NCBI RefSeq assembly: GCF_039769985.1
Contig: NZ_JBDNCH010000002.1
Coordinates: 434,001 to 498,000, forward strand
DNA length: 64,000 bases
Reading direction: 5' to 3'
Source of the DNA: Ponticoccus litoralis
GTDB lineage: Bacteria > Pseudomonadota > Alphaproteobacteria > Rhodobacterales > Rhodobacteraceae
Notes under the pieces: generated by a model
What the model was told of the DNA's origin: nothing
The model's database searches: none
Seen by the model: only the letters and a program-made list of their open reading frames with translations
Shown: piece by piece, positions 37,996 through 47,269 of the stretch
How the letters are laid out: each line of letters begins with the position of its first letter
Position numbering within the stretch: position 1 is the first letter of the stretch
Translations under genes and position numbers: made by a program

Positions 37996-38405
37996 GCGGA
38001 CACCTCCTCGGTGACCTCCCCGGGCGCGGCGTAAGAGCCGTCCTCGCGGTGCACCTCGGTGCCGGTCACCGGCGGGTTGAAGCAGCAGGCCATGACCAGC
38101 TCTTCCTCGGCCCGCAGGATGTGGCGGTCGTGCTTGTCCAGCGCATACATCACGCCGGGCTTGATCTCATGCGTCTCGCCGGTGGCCAGGTCGGTGATCG
38201 AGCCCTTGCCCTGCATGCAGTAGACGCTTTCGAAGTGGTTCTTGTACTCGAAGGTGTGCTCGCTGCCTTCCTCGAGGAAGGTGATGTGGAAGGAAAAGCC
38301 CATTCCATCATCCGCCAGCAGCATGCGCACGCTGGACCACTTGGCGTCAGAGACCACGCGGTCCCGCTCGTTTTTTACGATCTCGTTGAAATCACGGACA
38401 ATCAT
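37992..38405 (-). CDS. ectC: Ectoine synthase
   Basis: An intact cupin enzyme of 137 residues that closes N-gamma-acetyl-diaminobutyrate to ectoine. The N-terminus MIVRDFNEIVKNERDRVVSD and the cupin core (HTFEYKNHFESVYCMQGKGS, then MYALDKHDRHILRAEEELVM and CCFNPPVTGTEVH) are characteristic of EctC, including the iron-ligand glutamate, tyrosine and histidine region. It follows ectB by 5 bases and overlaps ask as ATGA. Confidence 0.96.
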   Translation of the reverse strand: MIVRDFNEIVKNERDRVVSDAKWSSVRMLLADDGMGFSFHITFLEEGSEHTFEYKNHFESVYCMQGKGSITDLATGETHEIKPGVMYALDKHDRHILRAEEELVMACCFNPPVTGTEVHREDGSYAAPGEVTEEVSA

Positions 38406-38410
38406 GGGTG

Positions 38411-39685
38411 TTACTCCGCTGCAATCTTGTTGTTGTCGGTCAGGGCGCGCGTCGCGTCGAGAAGGATGCCAAGGCCCTCTTCCATCAGCGCGGGGCTGGT
38501 GGTCAGGGGCGCAAGCACCTTCACGACCTCGTCCTCGGCGCCCGAGGTTTCGATGATCAGGCCGGCCTCGAAGCAGCGCGCGCAGATCGCGCCCGCCAGT
38601 GCGCCAGAGCCCACGTCGACACCCTGCATCAGGCCGCGGCCTTTCAGGGTGGCGCCCGGGATCTCGTCCGCGACCGCCTGCAGGCCGGTGGTCAGCAACA
38701 GCGCCTTCTCGGCCAGTTCGCGCTGGAAGGCGTCGTCCTTCCAGAACTTCTCCAGCGCCACGCGGGCGGTGACGAAGGCATGGGTATTGCCGCGGAAGGT
38801 GCCGTTGTGCTCTGCCGGGCCCCAGATATCCAGCTCCGGCTTCATCAGCAGGGCCGCGAAGGGCAGGCCCATGCCGCTGAAGGACTTCGCCATCGGGATC
38901 AGGTCCGGCGTCACGCCCATCTCCTCGAAGGAAAAGAAGGTGCCCGCGCGTACCGCAGCCCGCCTGGATGTCGTCGAGGATCAGCAGCGCGCCGTGTTCC
39001 CCGGCAAGGCGCTGGAGGCCCTGAAGGAATTCCTTCGACGCGGCATTCAGGCCGCCCTCGCCCTGGATCGGTTCGATCAGGAAGGCGGCGGGGGCGTCGA
39101 TGCCCGAGGACGGATTCGACAACATCTGCTCAAGGTAGCTGAGGCTGTCGACGCCTTCCAGCGCGCCCTCGAAGGGCATGCGCGTGACGCCCTCCAGATC
39201 GGTGCCCGCCCCGGCGCGCTTGCCGGCGTTGCCGGTCGCCGCGAGGGCGCCCATGGTCATGCCGTGAAAGCCGTTGGTGAAGGCGATGACATTCTTGCGG
39301 TCGGTGACCTTGCGGGCCAGCTTCAGCGCCGCCTCGACGGCATTGGTGCCGGTCGGGCCGGTCATCATGACCTTGTGGTCCATGCCGCGCGGCTTCAGCA
39401 CGATCTCTTCGAAGGCCGTCAGGAAGGCGGCCTTGCTGTCGGTGAACATGTCCAGACCGTGGGTGATGCCATCCGCCTGGATATGCGCCACCAGCGCGGC
39501 CTGCATGTCGGGATCGTTATGGCCGTAGTTCAGCGAGGAACACCCCGCGAGGAAGTCGATGTAGCGATTGCCCTCGGCGTCCCACATCTCGGACCCCTGG
39601 CCCGGGTGAAGCGCGTCGGGAAAGAGCGGCAGTAAGAGCGGGCTTCGCTTTCGCGGCGTTCGAAAATGGTGTTGTCGGTAGACAT
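38411..39685 (-). CDS. ectB: Diaminobutyrate-2-oxoglutarate transaminase (two frameshifts)
   Basis: A PLP-dependent class III aminotransferase turning aspartate semialdehyde into 2,4-diaminobutyrate. The start MSTDNTIFERRESEARSYCR is followed by a frame break at 39618-39620 (one base missing), after which HPGQGSEMWDAEGNRYIDFL continues. The PLP region DDIQAGCGR then breaks again near 38951 (one base too many) before TFFSFEEMGVTPDLIPMAKS, which ends in the PLP lysine (AKS). Correcting both gives 424 residues in one frame, the usual EctB length. The two errors cancel in total length. Confidence 0.93.
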
Positions 39686-39758
39686 AAGATGTCCTTTCCG
39701 CCCCGCCTGGGGGCGTATCATCAAGATTGACTGTTCGGGAATTCGACGTGTCAGGCGA

Positions 39759-40295
39759 TCAGGCGACAGAGCGCAGCTGGCTGCGGTGCTCGGGCAGCGT
39801 GATCGTGACCATATGCTCGGTGGCGGCGGCGCCGTCGAAATGGTCGTGCTCTTCGAAATGCGGGCGGTCCCAAAGGGCCCCGCCGATGCTGCGCGCAAAG
39901 CTGCGGAACATGCCCCAGGAGGCCTTGTTGCTCTCGGTGATGGTGGTCTTCAGCGTCTCGGCGGTGATGCACTCGGGGCGGCGGACGAGATGCACCAGCA
40001 TCTTCTTGCCCAGACCCATCCCGCGGGCCTTCTCGCCCACTGCAACCTGCCAGACGAAAAACGCATCCTGACCGGGGATCATGTGGCCGGAGATCCAGCC
40101 GACGATCTCGCCGTCCAGCTCCGCCACCACGCAGGTGTCGCGGAAATGGTCGGCCTGGATCAGGTTCGCGTACATGGAATTTTGATCGAGCGGCGGGCAG
40201 TTGCGCACCAGCTCCCAGATTGCGGCCCCATCGGTGCTGCGCGGCTTGCGCAACAGGGGCACCCTAGTCTCGGGGTCAGAGACGTCCTTAGGCAT
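39759..40295 (-). CDS. ectA: Diaminobutyrate acetyltransferase
   Basis: An intact GNAT acetyltransferase of 178 residues that makes N-gamma-acetyl-diaminobutyrate, the second ectoine-specific step. The N-terminus matches EctA (LRKPRSTDGAAIWELVRNCP, then LDQNSMYANLIQADHFRDT) and the acetyl-CoA loop is VAVGEKARGMGLGKKMLVHL near residue 85, with the R/Q-x2-G-x-G/A pattern as ARGMGLG. It is the first gene of ectA-ectB-ectC-ask; AAGGAG lies 8 bases before the ATG. Confidence 0.95.
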   Translation of the reverse strand: MPKDVSDPETRVPLLRKPRSTDGAAIWELVRNCPPLDQNSMYANLIQADHFRDTCVVAELDGEIVGWISGHMIPGQDAFFVWQVAVGEKARGMGLGKKMLVHLVRRPECITAETLKTTITESNKASWGMFRSFARSIGGALWDRPHFEEHDHFDGAAATEHMVTITLPEHRSQLRSVA

Positions 40296-40322
40296 GGTAT
40301 GGCTCCTTGACTGTTCGATAGC

Positions 40323-40464
40323 CTAAGTAATCCAACCGCGATTTTGTTTCAACCGTCTAAGTATATTTTTCCTTTTCTTGCGCCATGGTCCATATTTCAC
40401 AGGGCGATATCGGACTGGTAAACCCTAATGAAATGGACCCGCATCGCTTAGCCTGCTATAAGCG
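40323..40464. promoter_or_regulatory. Shared control region of ectA and its MarR regulator
   Basis: The 195-base divergent gap is AT-rich against its surroundings. On the minus strand TACTTAG occurs twice (40329-40323 and 40363-40357), the second touching a TATACT hexamer (40365-40360) that could be the ectA -10 box. On the plus strand a palindrome CGCTTA-N8-TAAGCG (40445-40464) overlaps TATAAG, a candidate -10 box of the regulator gene. The common half-site CTTAG suggests one regulator acting on both sides. All inferred. Confidence 0.4.
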
Positions 40465-40490
40465 AGTTTACGCCAAAAGGAGTCTGGAGC

Positions 40491-41024
40491 ATGCGCCTGA
40501 ACCATGCGACAAAGGCGATCAATCCGGAGATGGCCGTGGATCGCACCGATGAAAGCCTGATTGCCCTGCGGCGCATCCTGCGTTCGACAGAGCTCTATGC
40601 CCGCGACCTTGCACAGGCCGCCGGGCTGACGCCTGCACAGCTGCGGGTCCTTCAGATCGTCGCGGCCAAGGGCGGCAGCACGCAGCCCAAGGCGCTGGCC
40701 AAGCAGATGGGCGTCAGCCAGGCCACCGTGACGGCGCTGGTCGACAAGCTGGTCGACCGCGGCTTCGCGACCCGGCACCGGAACGCGGAGGACCGCAGGC
40801 AGACCGACGTCGTGCTGACACCCGACGGACAGGCCGCCGTGGAAGAGGCCCCCGACGCCCTGCAGCAACGCTACGTGAAAGAGTTCGAGAAGCTGGCCGA
40901 CTGGGAACAGGCCATGCTCGTCGGCGCGCTGGAACGCGTGGCCGCGATGCTGGACGCGCATGAACTCGACGCCTCGCCGGTGCTGACCATCGGCGACATC
41001 CACACCGGCAAGACCAGCCACTAG
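40491..41024 (+). CDS. MarR-family regulator divergent from the ectoine operon (EctR-like)
   Basis: An intact protein of 177 residues with a MarR winged helix: LAQAAGLTPAQLRVLQIVAA near residue 40, KALAKQMGVSQATVTALVDK as recognition region near residue 67 and the wing TRHRNAEDRRQTDVVLTPDG near residue 92. The position, transcribed away from ectA, matches EctR/CosR-type repressors described in methylotrophs and vibrios, so control of ectoine synthesis is likely. AAAAGGAG precedes the ATG. A palindrome overlapping its probable -10 box suggests autoregulation. Confidence 0.85.
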   Translation: MRLNHATKAINPEMAVDRTDESLIALRRILRSTELYARDLAQAAGLTPAQLRVLQIVAAKGGSTQPKALAKQMGVSQATVTALVDKLVDRGFATRHRNAEDRRQTDVVLTPDGQAAVEEAPDALQQRYVKEFEKLADWEQAMLVGALERVAAMLDAHELDASPVLTIGDIHTGKTSH

Positions 41025-41121
41025 GCTCCGGTCTCCGGCGGGCCCCGGCGCGCCCCACCCCTCCGCCAAAACCCGCCAGCGCCGACAGGCCCCGTGCGAC
41101 CCGCGCCGCCAAAGCCCCCCT

Positions 41122-41176
41122 GTCTTCTCTGGTCTTCCAAATACCCTCGGGGGTCCGGGGGCAGAGCCCCCGGCGG
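41122..41176. repeat. Composite intergenic repeat: conserved box plus hairpin
   Basis: The box CTTCTCTGGTCTTCCAAATA (41124-41143) is followed by CCCTCGGGGGTC and a hairpin CCGGGGGC with loop AGA and arm GCCCCCGG (41155-41173). It lies between the convergent ends of the MarR gene and the ClC gene and is close to an inverted copy of the element at 27126. Confidence 0.8.
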
Positions 41177-41215
41177 TCCAACGGCCGCCACCGTCCCGTC
41201 CGTCAGGCCCCTGCC

Positions 41216-42887
41216 CTACCGATGCTCCTCCGCCGCCGTCGCCGCCAGCGCGCGGTTGTAGGCCTTCAGCGCATCGACATGGAACAGCGCCCCCTGCAGG
41301 ACCGGCTCGTCATCCTGCATCGTCACCACCGGCAGGAAGGCGACGCCGGACCGGTCAAAGCGCGGCAAGGCGGTTTCCAGCGTGGCGCTGGCCTGCACGA
41401 AAAGCCCCTGCTCGATCATCTCCAGACAGGTCTCTTCATCCGCCGCCCCCTTGTCGGTGGGCTTGCGCATCACCCCCTGCACCCGGAACATCGCCAGCAG
41501 GTAGCTTTGCGGTCCCGCCGACAGGCGCACGTTGCGGCGCTCCAGCTGGGTCAGGAAATACGACCGGTTCACCGCCCGGCTGGCCAGCGCCGTCGACATC
41601 GAGACCGAGACCATGACCGCCAGCCCGGTCTGCCAGTCCCCGGTCAGCTCGAAGACGATCAGCGTGGTCGAGATCGGCGCGCCCAGCACCGCCGCCGCGA
41701 CCCCGCCCATGCCGGCCAGCGCGTAAAGCGTGAAGGCCGAGGACATCTCGGGGACGACCCCCGTGGCGATATGGCCGAAGGCCAGCCCGGTCAGGGCGCC
41801 AACCATCAGCGAGGGCGAGAACATCCCGCCACCCATGCGCCCCGCCACGGTGATCGAGACCGCCGCCACCTTGATGACGGCGAACATCACCGCGTCGCCC
41901 AGCCCCATGCTGCCGGTCAGCGCGCGCGAGGTCGTCTCGTAGCCGACCCCGATGATATGCGGAAAGAGGATCGCCAGCCCGCCCAGCAGGCAGCCCGCCA
42001 GCGCAGGCCGCAGCCAGGAAGGCAGCCCAAGGCGCCGTTGCAGGTTGGTCTCCGAGGTCGTCCGCGAAGAAGATCGTCCGCATCATGATGACGGCGACGA
42101 TCCCGCAGACCAGCCCCAGCAGGAAGAAGGCCGGCAGTTCCGGGTAGAACTCGACGGTGGTGGTGCCCGGCAGGGTGAATTCCGTAACGTCGCCATAGAC
42201 CAGCCGGTTGATCACCGTCCCGGCGGCGCTGGCCACCACGATGGGCGCGAAAGCGTGCAGCGCAAAGTGCCGCAGCACGACCTCCAGCGCAAAGAGCGCC
42301 CCGGCGATGGGTGCGTTGAACGAGGCCGAGACCGCGCCCGCCACCGCGCAGCCCAGCAGGTCGCGCCCGGTGATGCCATCGACCCGAAGAAGGTTCGCCA
42401 CCCAGCTCGAGGCCAGCGCGGCGATATGCACCACCGGCCCCTCGCGCCCGGTGGAGCCGCCGGTCGACAGGGTGATCCACGAACACAGGACCGAGGCAAG
42501 CCCCGCCCTCTTTTCGACCCGCCCGTCGTTCAGCGCCGCACCCTCGATCACGTCCGGGACCGAGCGCACCCGCCCGTCCGGCGTGAAGACATGCAGGATG
42601 ACGCCCACCGCGATTCCGCCTAAGACGGGGATCAGCAGCACCCAGAGCCACGGCAGCTCTTCGGCAAAGCTGTGCAGGGTGTTGACGTTGTCGGTGCCGT
42701 AGACGGTCGCCTCCAGCCATTCCACCGCCCCGCGAAAGGCGATGGCGGCGAGGCCCGAGGCCACCCCCAGAAGCAGCGCGATGAACCAGAATTGTATCTG
42801 GCTGGGGCCCTTGTGCCGCAGCAGATCCCAGCCTTCGGCACAGCGGCGCCTGGTCTCGTCGATCTGCTGGCGCAGATGCCTCGGCAT
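41216..42887 (-). CDS. ClC-family chloride channel/antiporter with CBS-like tail (frameshifted)
   Basis: An inner-membrane protein of about 556 residues. The ClC motif GREGPVVHIAAL near residue 148 carries the gating glutamate; the first motif is RSVPDVIEGAAL where many members have GSGIP, and MGGGMFSPSLMVGAL is the third. The C-terminal 130 residues (RVQGVMRKPTDKG onwards, with RSGVAFLPVVTM) are a regulatory CBS-like region. The frame breaks near 42053: IFFADDL continues out of frame as ETNLQRRLGLPSWLRPALAG; removing one base heals it. Whether it is a channel or a proton-coupled antiporter cannot be decided here. It is divergent from the GlcD-type gene. Confidence 0.9.
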
Positions 42888-42968
42888 GGGCGCGTCCTCC
42901 GATCCCGTGACTTTCGCCCGGTGCGGGCAGTGGTTAATGTGGCCGGGACGTCTTTACCGGAGATCCCG

Positions 42969-44345
42969 ATGGCCACAGAGCAGGCAATCCGCCTCTTGCA
43001 AGAGCTTCTCGGCCCGCGCCTTGGCCTGTCCAAAGCCGATCTTGCCGCACATGGCAAGTCCGAGTCCTATTTTCCCGACATGCCGCCCGATGCGGTCGCC
43101 TATCCCGAAAGCACCGCCGAGGTGCAGGGCATCGCGCGCATCTGCGCCGCCGAACGGGTGCCGGTGATCGGCTGGGGCGCCGGAACCTCGCTGGAGGGGC
43201 ACGGGCTGGCCGTGCAGGGCGGCGTGGTGGTGGATTTCAGCCGCATGAACCGTGTGCTGGACATCCGCGCCGCCGACATGGACGTCGAGGTCGAGCCCGG
43301 CGTGACCCGCGAGGCCCTGAACGAAGACCTGCGCGCCACCGGCCTGTTCTTCCCGGTCGATCCCGGCGCCAATGCCTCGCTGGGCGGCATGGCGATGACC
43401 CGCGCCTCGGGCACGACGACGGTGCGCTACGGCTCGATGCGCGACAATGTCATGGGGCTGGAGGTGGTGCTGGCCGATGGCCGGGTGATCCAGACCGGCA
43501 GCCGGGCGCGCAAGTCCGCCGCGGGCTACGACCTGACGGCGCTGTTTCTCGGCTCGGAGGGCACGCTGGGGCTGGTGACGCGGCTGACCCTGCGCCTGCA
43601 CGGCATCCCCGAGGCGACGACGGCGGGCATCTGCGCCTTCCCCGACATGAACAGCGCCGTGGCGGCGGTGACCGAGACGATCCAGATGGGCATTCCCATG
43701 GCCCGGATCGAATTCGCCGACGCCGCCACGGCGCAGGCCTTCAACGCCTATGCCGGCACCGACATGGCCGCCGCGCCGCACCTGATGGTGGAATTCCACG
43801 GCAGCCCCGAAAGCGCCGCGCAGGATGCCGAACGTTTCGCCGAGATCGTGGCGGATCACGGCGCAAGCCCCTTCCGCTGGTCCGCCCGCGAAGAGGAACG
43901 CCGCGCGCTCTGGTCGATGCGCCACAACGGCTATTACGCCATCCTCGCCTCGCGCCCCGGCGCCCGGGCGGTGGTGACGGATATCTGCGTGCCGATCTCG
44001 CAACTGGCCCGCGCGGTCGAGGAAACGCAGGCCGACATTGCCGCCAGCGGCATCCCCGGCCCGATCCTCGGCCATGTGGGCGACGGCAATTTCCACGCCA
44101 TCCTGCTGATCGACCCGGAGCGCCCCGAGGACCTGACAGAGGCCAAGGCGCTGTCGGCGCGCATGTCGGAACGGGCGCTGCGGCTGGGCGGAACCTCGAC
44201 CGGAGAGCATGGCGTGGGCATGGGCAAGACCGCCTTCATGCGCGCCGAACACGGCGAGGGCTGGGACGTCATGGGCGAGCTGAAGAAGGCGCTCGACCCG
44301 CTGGGGATCATGAACCCGGGCAAGCTGGTGCCGCCGACGCAGTGA
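42969..44345 (+). CDS. FAD-linked D-lactate/glycolate dehydrogenase-type oxidoreductase
   Basis: An intact protein of 458 residues of the GlcD/DLD family. The N-terminal PCMH-type FAD domain includes VIGWGAGTSLEGHGLAVQGG near residue 72, FPVDPGANASLGGMAMTRAS near residue 130 and YDLTALFLGSEGTLGLVTRL near residue 185; the C-terminal half has GHVGDGNFHAILLID with the conserved histidine and GTSTGEHGVGMGK. It oxidises a D-2-hydroxyacid, most likely D-lactate, passing electrons to a cytochrome or quinone; the exact substrate is not visible. The start at 42969 follows GGAG; the frame extends far upstream over the ClC gene without meaning. Confidence 0.9.
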   Translation: MATEQAIRLLQELLGPRLGLSKADLAAHGKSESYFPDMPPDAVAYPESTAEVQGIARICAAERVPVIGWGAGTSLEGHGLAVQGGVVVDFSRMNRVLDIRAADMDVEVEPGVTREALNEDLRATGLFFPVDPGANASLGGMAMTRASGTTTVRYGSMRDNVMGLEVVLADGRVIQTGSRARKSAAGYDLTALFLGSEGTLGLVTRLTLRLHGIPEATTAGICAFPDMNSAVAAVTETIQMGIPMARIEFADAATAQAFNAYAGTDMAAAPHLMVEFHGSPESAAQDAERFAEIVADHGASPFRWSAREEERRALWSMRHNGYYAILASRPGARAVVTDICVPISQLARAVEETQADIAASGIPGPILGHVGDGNFHAILLIDPERPEDLTEAKALSARMSERALRLGGTSTGEHGVGMGKTAFMRAEHGEGWDVMGELKKALDPLGIMNPGKLVPPTQ

Positions 44346-44373
44346 GCGGCAGGGACCTGCGCCCGGCCTGACC

Positions 44374-44484
44374 GGCGGATCGGGGCTCTGCCCCGTTCAG
44401 GCCGCGCTCTGTCCAGCGGACAGAGCGCCGCTGCGCGGACCGGCCTTCACCCCCGAGGTATTTTCGGGACCAGAGAAGAGACGG
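44374..44484. repeat. Composite intergenic repeat: split box with two hairpins
   Basis: Between the convergent ends of the dehydrogenase gene and recN lie GGGGC with loop TCT (44382-44394), a perfect hairpin GCGCTCTGTCC with loop AGC (44404-44428), and on the minus strand the box CTTCTCTGGTCCCGAAAATA (within 44446-44480). It looks like the element at 27126 with a second hairpin inserted. Confidence 0.75.
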
Positions 44485-44597
44485 GCTCGAAAACCGCTTC
44501 GGCGGCAGGCAGGCCATGACGAGACAGGCAGACGGTCCTCGGACTTCCATCGGCGCGGCGATAGTGCCATCGCGGCCCCCGGGGCCGTGCGGGAGGG

Positions 44598-46251
44598 TCA
44601 GCCGGCCGGGAGCGCCCGGGCCGCGGCGCGGGCCTCTGCGGTCACCGTGTCGCCCGAGAGCATCCGGGCGATTTCCGCCTCGCGGTCTTCAAGGGCCAGC
44701 GGCACCACCTCGGAGAGCGTCATCTCGGCCTCGACCCGTTTCGCCACGCGCCAGTGATGGCCGCCAAGCGCCGCCACCTGCGGGGAATGGGTCACCACCA
44801 GAACCTGCCCGCCTTCGGCCAATGCCTTCAGCCGCCGCCCGACAGCGTCCGCCGTGGCGCCGCCGACGCCCCGGTCGATCTCGTCGAAGATCATCGTCAC
44901 GCCGCCGCCCTGCTCTTCCGAGAGGCAGACCTTCAGCGCCAGCAGGAAGCGCGACAGCTCCCCGCCCGAGGCGATGCGGTTCAGCGGCCCCGAAGGTGCG
45001 CCCGGATTGGTCGCGACCGTGAAGGCCACCGCATCGCGGCCCTCGGGCCCGGCGGGGGCCTCGGCGATTTCGGTGCGGAAGACCGCGCGCTCCATCTTCA
45101 GGGGGGCCAGCTCTGCCGCCACCGCCCTGTCCAGCCGCAGGGCCGCGTCCCGGCGGGCCGCGCTCAGCGCCTCGGCAGCGACATCATAGGCGCCGCTGGC
45201 CTCTGTCACCGCGCGGTCGAGGTCGCCGATCCGCGCCTCGCCCGCGTCCAGCGCCTCCAGCCGGGCGCCCAGCGTCTCGGCCAGCCCGGCCAGCTCGTCC
45301 GGCAGCACGCCGTGCTTGCGCGCCAGACCGCGCAGGGAAAAGAGCCGCTCTTCGGTGTCTTCCAGTTCCGCCGGGTCGAACTCCAGCGCGTCAAGGCACT
45401 CGGCCACGCCGCGCGCAGCGTCGTCCAGTTCCGCCATGGCGCGGGCCAGCGCCGCGATCGGCGCGTCGAGCCTGCCCTCGGCCTTGTCCGCCGCGCCTTC
45501 CAGCCAGCGCAGAGCGCTGGCCATGGCGCCCTCTGCCCCGTCATATCCCAGCGCATTCGAGGCCTGCGCGATGTCGTCTCGGATCTTCTCGGCCGCCTGC
45601 ATGGCGCGGCGGCGCTTGTCCAGCGCCTCTTCCTCGCCCGCCTGCGGCGCCAGCTTGGTCAGTTCGTCGACCGCGTGGCGCAGGAAATCCTCTTCCGCGC
45701 GCACCGCTTCCAGCGCCTCGACGGCCTTGTCGCGGGCCTTGCGGGCCGCATTCAGGTCGCGCCATGCGCCGCGCACCGCCTCGCGCGCGGCATCGGTCGC
45801 GGCATAGGCATCGAGGATGGCCCGGTGCCCCTTTGGGTCCAGAAGGCCCTTGTCGTCATGCTGGCCGTGCAGCTCGACCAGCGTGTCGGACAGCTGCCGC
45901 AGCACCTCGCCCGAGACCCGCCGGTCGTTCACCCAGCCGGTCTTGCGCCCGTCCGCCGTGTTTACCCGCCGCAGGATCAACTCGTCCGAGACCGGCAGCC
46001 CCGCCTCTTCCAGCACCGCGAAGGCAGCGTGGCCCTCGGGCAGCTGGAACTCGGCCACGACCTCGCCCTGCTCGGCCCCCGTCCGCACCAGCGCGGCGCG
46101 TCCGCGCCAGCCCAGCACGAAGCCCGAGGCTGTCCAGCAGGATCGACTTGCCCGCCCCGGTCTCGCCGGTCAGCACGTTGAGACCGGGCTGGAATTCAAG
46201 ATCCAGCCGGTCGATGATCAGCATGTCGCGAATTTCAAGCGCGCGGAGCAT
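44598..46251 (-). CDS. recN: DNA repair protein RecN (frameshifted in this sequence)
   Basis: An SMC-like ATPase of double-strand break repair, about 550 residues. It starts MLRALEIRDMLIIDRLDLEF with Walker A TGETGAGKSILLDSL near residue 30; a long coiled-coil centre follows, and the C-terminus has the signature NRIASGGELSRFLLALK and Walker B MIFDEIDRGVGG. The frame breaks in the C-run 46123-46125: LLDSLG continues out of frame as FVLGWRGRAALVRTGAEQGE; removing one base heals it. It is 35 bases downstream of bamD. No SOS box of the type seen at 15600 was noticed directly upstream. Confidence 0.93.
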
Positions 46252-46286
46252 GGTCAGCCCTTGGGTGGGGAGTTACCCCACCTCCC

Positions 46287-47141
46287 TCAAAGCCACTCGC
46301 CCTTGATCATCTGGCGGTAGATCTGCGCCAGCCAGCTGTCGCCCAGAACCTCGGGCTTCAGCCCCTGCCGGGTCAGCAGCTTGTAGCTGTCCTCGTACCA
46401 CTCGGTCGACTGGTAGTTGTAGCCAAGGATCGCGCCCGCCGTCTGCGCCTCTGCGGTCAGGCCAAGGGACAGGTAGGATTCGACCAGCCGGTGCAGCGCC
46501 TCGGGCGTGTGGGTGGTGGTCTGGAAGTCCTCGACCACCACGCGGAACCGGCTGATCGCCGCGCCGAAGTGGTCGCGTTTCAGGTAGTAGCGCCCGATCT
46601 CCATCTCCTTGCCGGCGAGGTGATCGAAGGCGAGGTCGAATTTCAGGATCGAAGAGCGCGCATATTCGCTGTCGGGATAGCGCTCGATCACCGTGCGCAG
46701 CGCCTGCAGGGCCTGGAAGGTCAGCCCCTGATCGCGGCCCACCAGTTCGATCTGGTCGTAGTAGGACAGCGCCAGCAGATACTGCGCGTAGGCCGCGTCC
46801 TCATCCGCCGGGTAGAAGTCGATGAACCGCTGCGCCGAAGAGCGCGCATTATCGTATTCGCGGTCCTTGTGATAGGCGTAGGCCTGCATGATCAGCGCAC
46901 GCTTGGCCATCTCGGAATAGGGGTACAGTCGTTCCACTTCGCCGAAGTAGAAGGCCGCGTCGCCCCAATCCTTGGCGTTGATCTCGTATTCGCCACGCTC
47001 GAAGATCTGCTTGGCGGTATAGGATTCCAGCGGCGTGTTGCCCGGCCCCTTGTCGCGGGCGCCGTCGCCGCCGCATCCGGCAAGAAACAGGGTGATCATG
47101 GCCGTCACGGCCACCAATCCCGTCGATCTGCCCCCCGTCAT
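46287..47141 (-). CDS. bamD: Outer-membrane assembly lipoprotein BamD
   Basis: An intact lipoprotein of 284 residues of the BAM complex, which folds outer-membrane proteins. The N-terminus has a signal peptide with lipobox LFLAGCGG, lipidated at the Cys near residue 23. Five TPR-like repeats follow, starting KQIFERGEYEINAKDWGDAA, and including ERYPDSEYARSSILKFD. ATG at 47141 gives a normal lipoprotein signal; a start 11 codons earlier at 47174 is possible. It lies between lpxC and recN, the usual order in Rhodobacteraceae. Confidence 0.94.
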   Translation of the reverse strand: MTGGRSTGLVAVTAMITLFLAGCGGDGARDKGPGNTPLESYTAKQIFERGEYEINAKDWGDAAFYFGEVERLYPYSEMAKRALIMQAYAYHKDREYDNARSSAQRFIDFYPADEDAAYAQYLLALSYYDQIELVGRDQGLTFQALQALRTVIERYPDSEYARSSILKFDLAFDHLAGKEMEIGRYYLKRDHFGAAISRFRVVVEDFQTTTHTPEALHRLVESYLSLGLTAEAQTAGAILGYNYQSTEWYEDSYKLLTRQGLKPEVLGDSWLAQIYRQMIKGEWL

Positions 47142-47269
47142 GTCCGCCACCCCTGCTGTTGTCCGACCCGTCAATAAGGCCGTCTTGGCGAAGGGTCTAG
47201 CACATTAATTTCCGGTGCAAAACGCCTGTTGATGCCTTTTCTGCGCAGCATCTCGCCCAAGCCCCGCGC

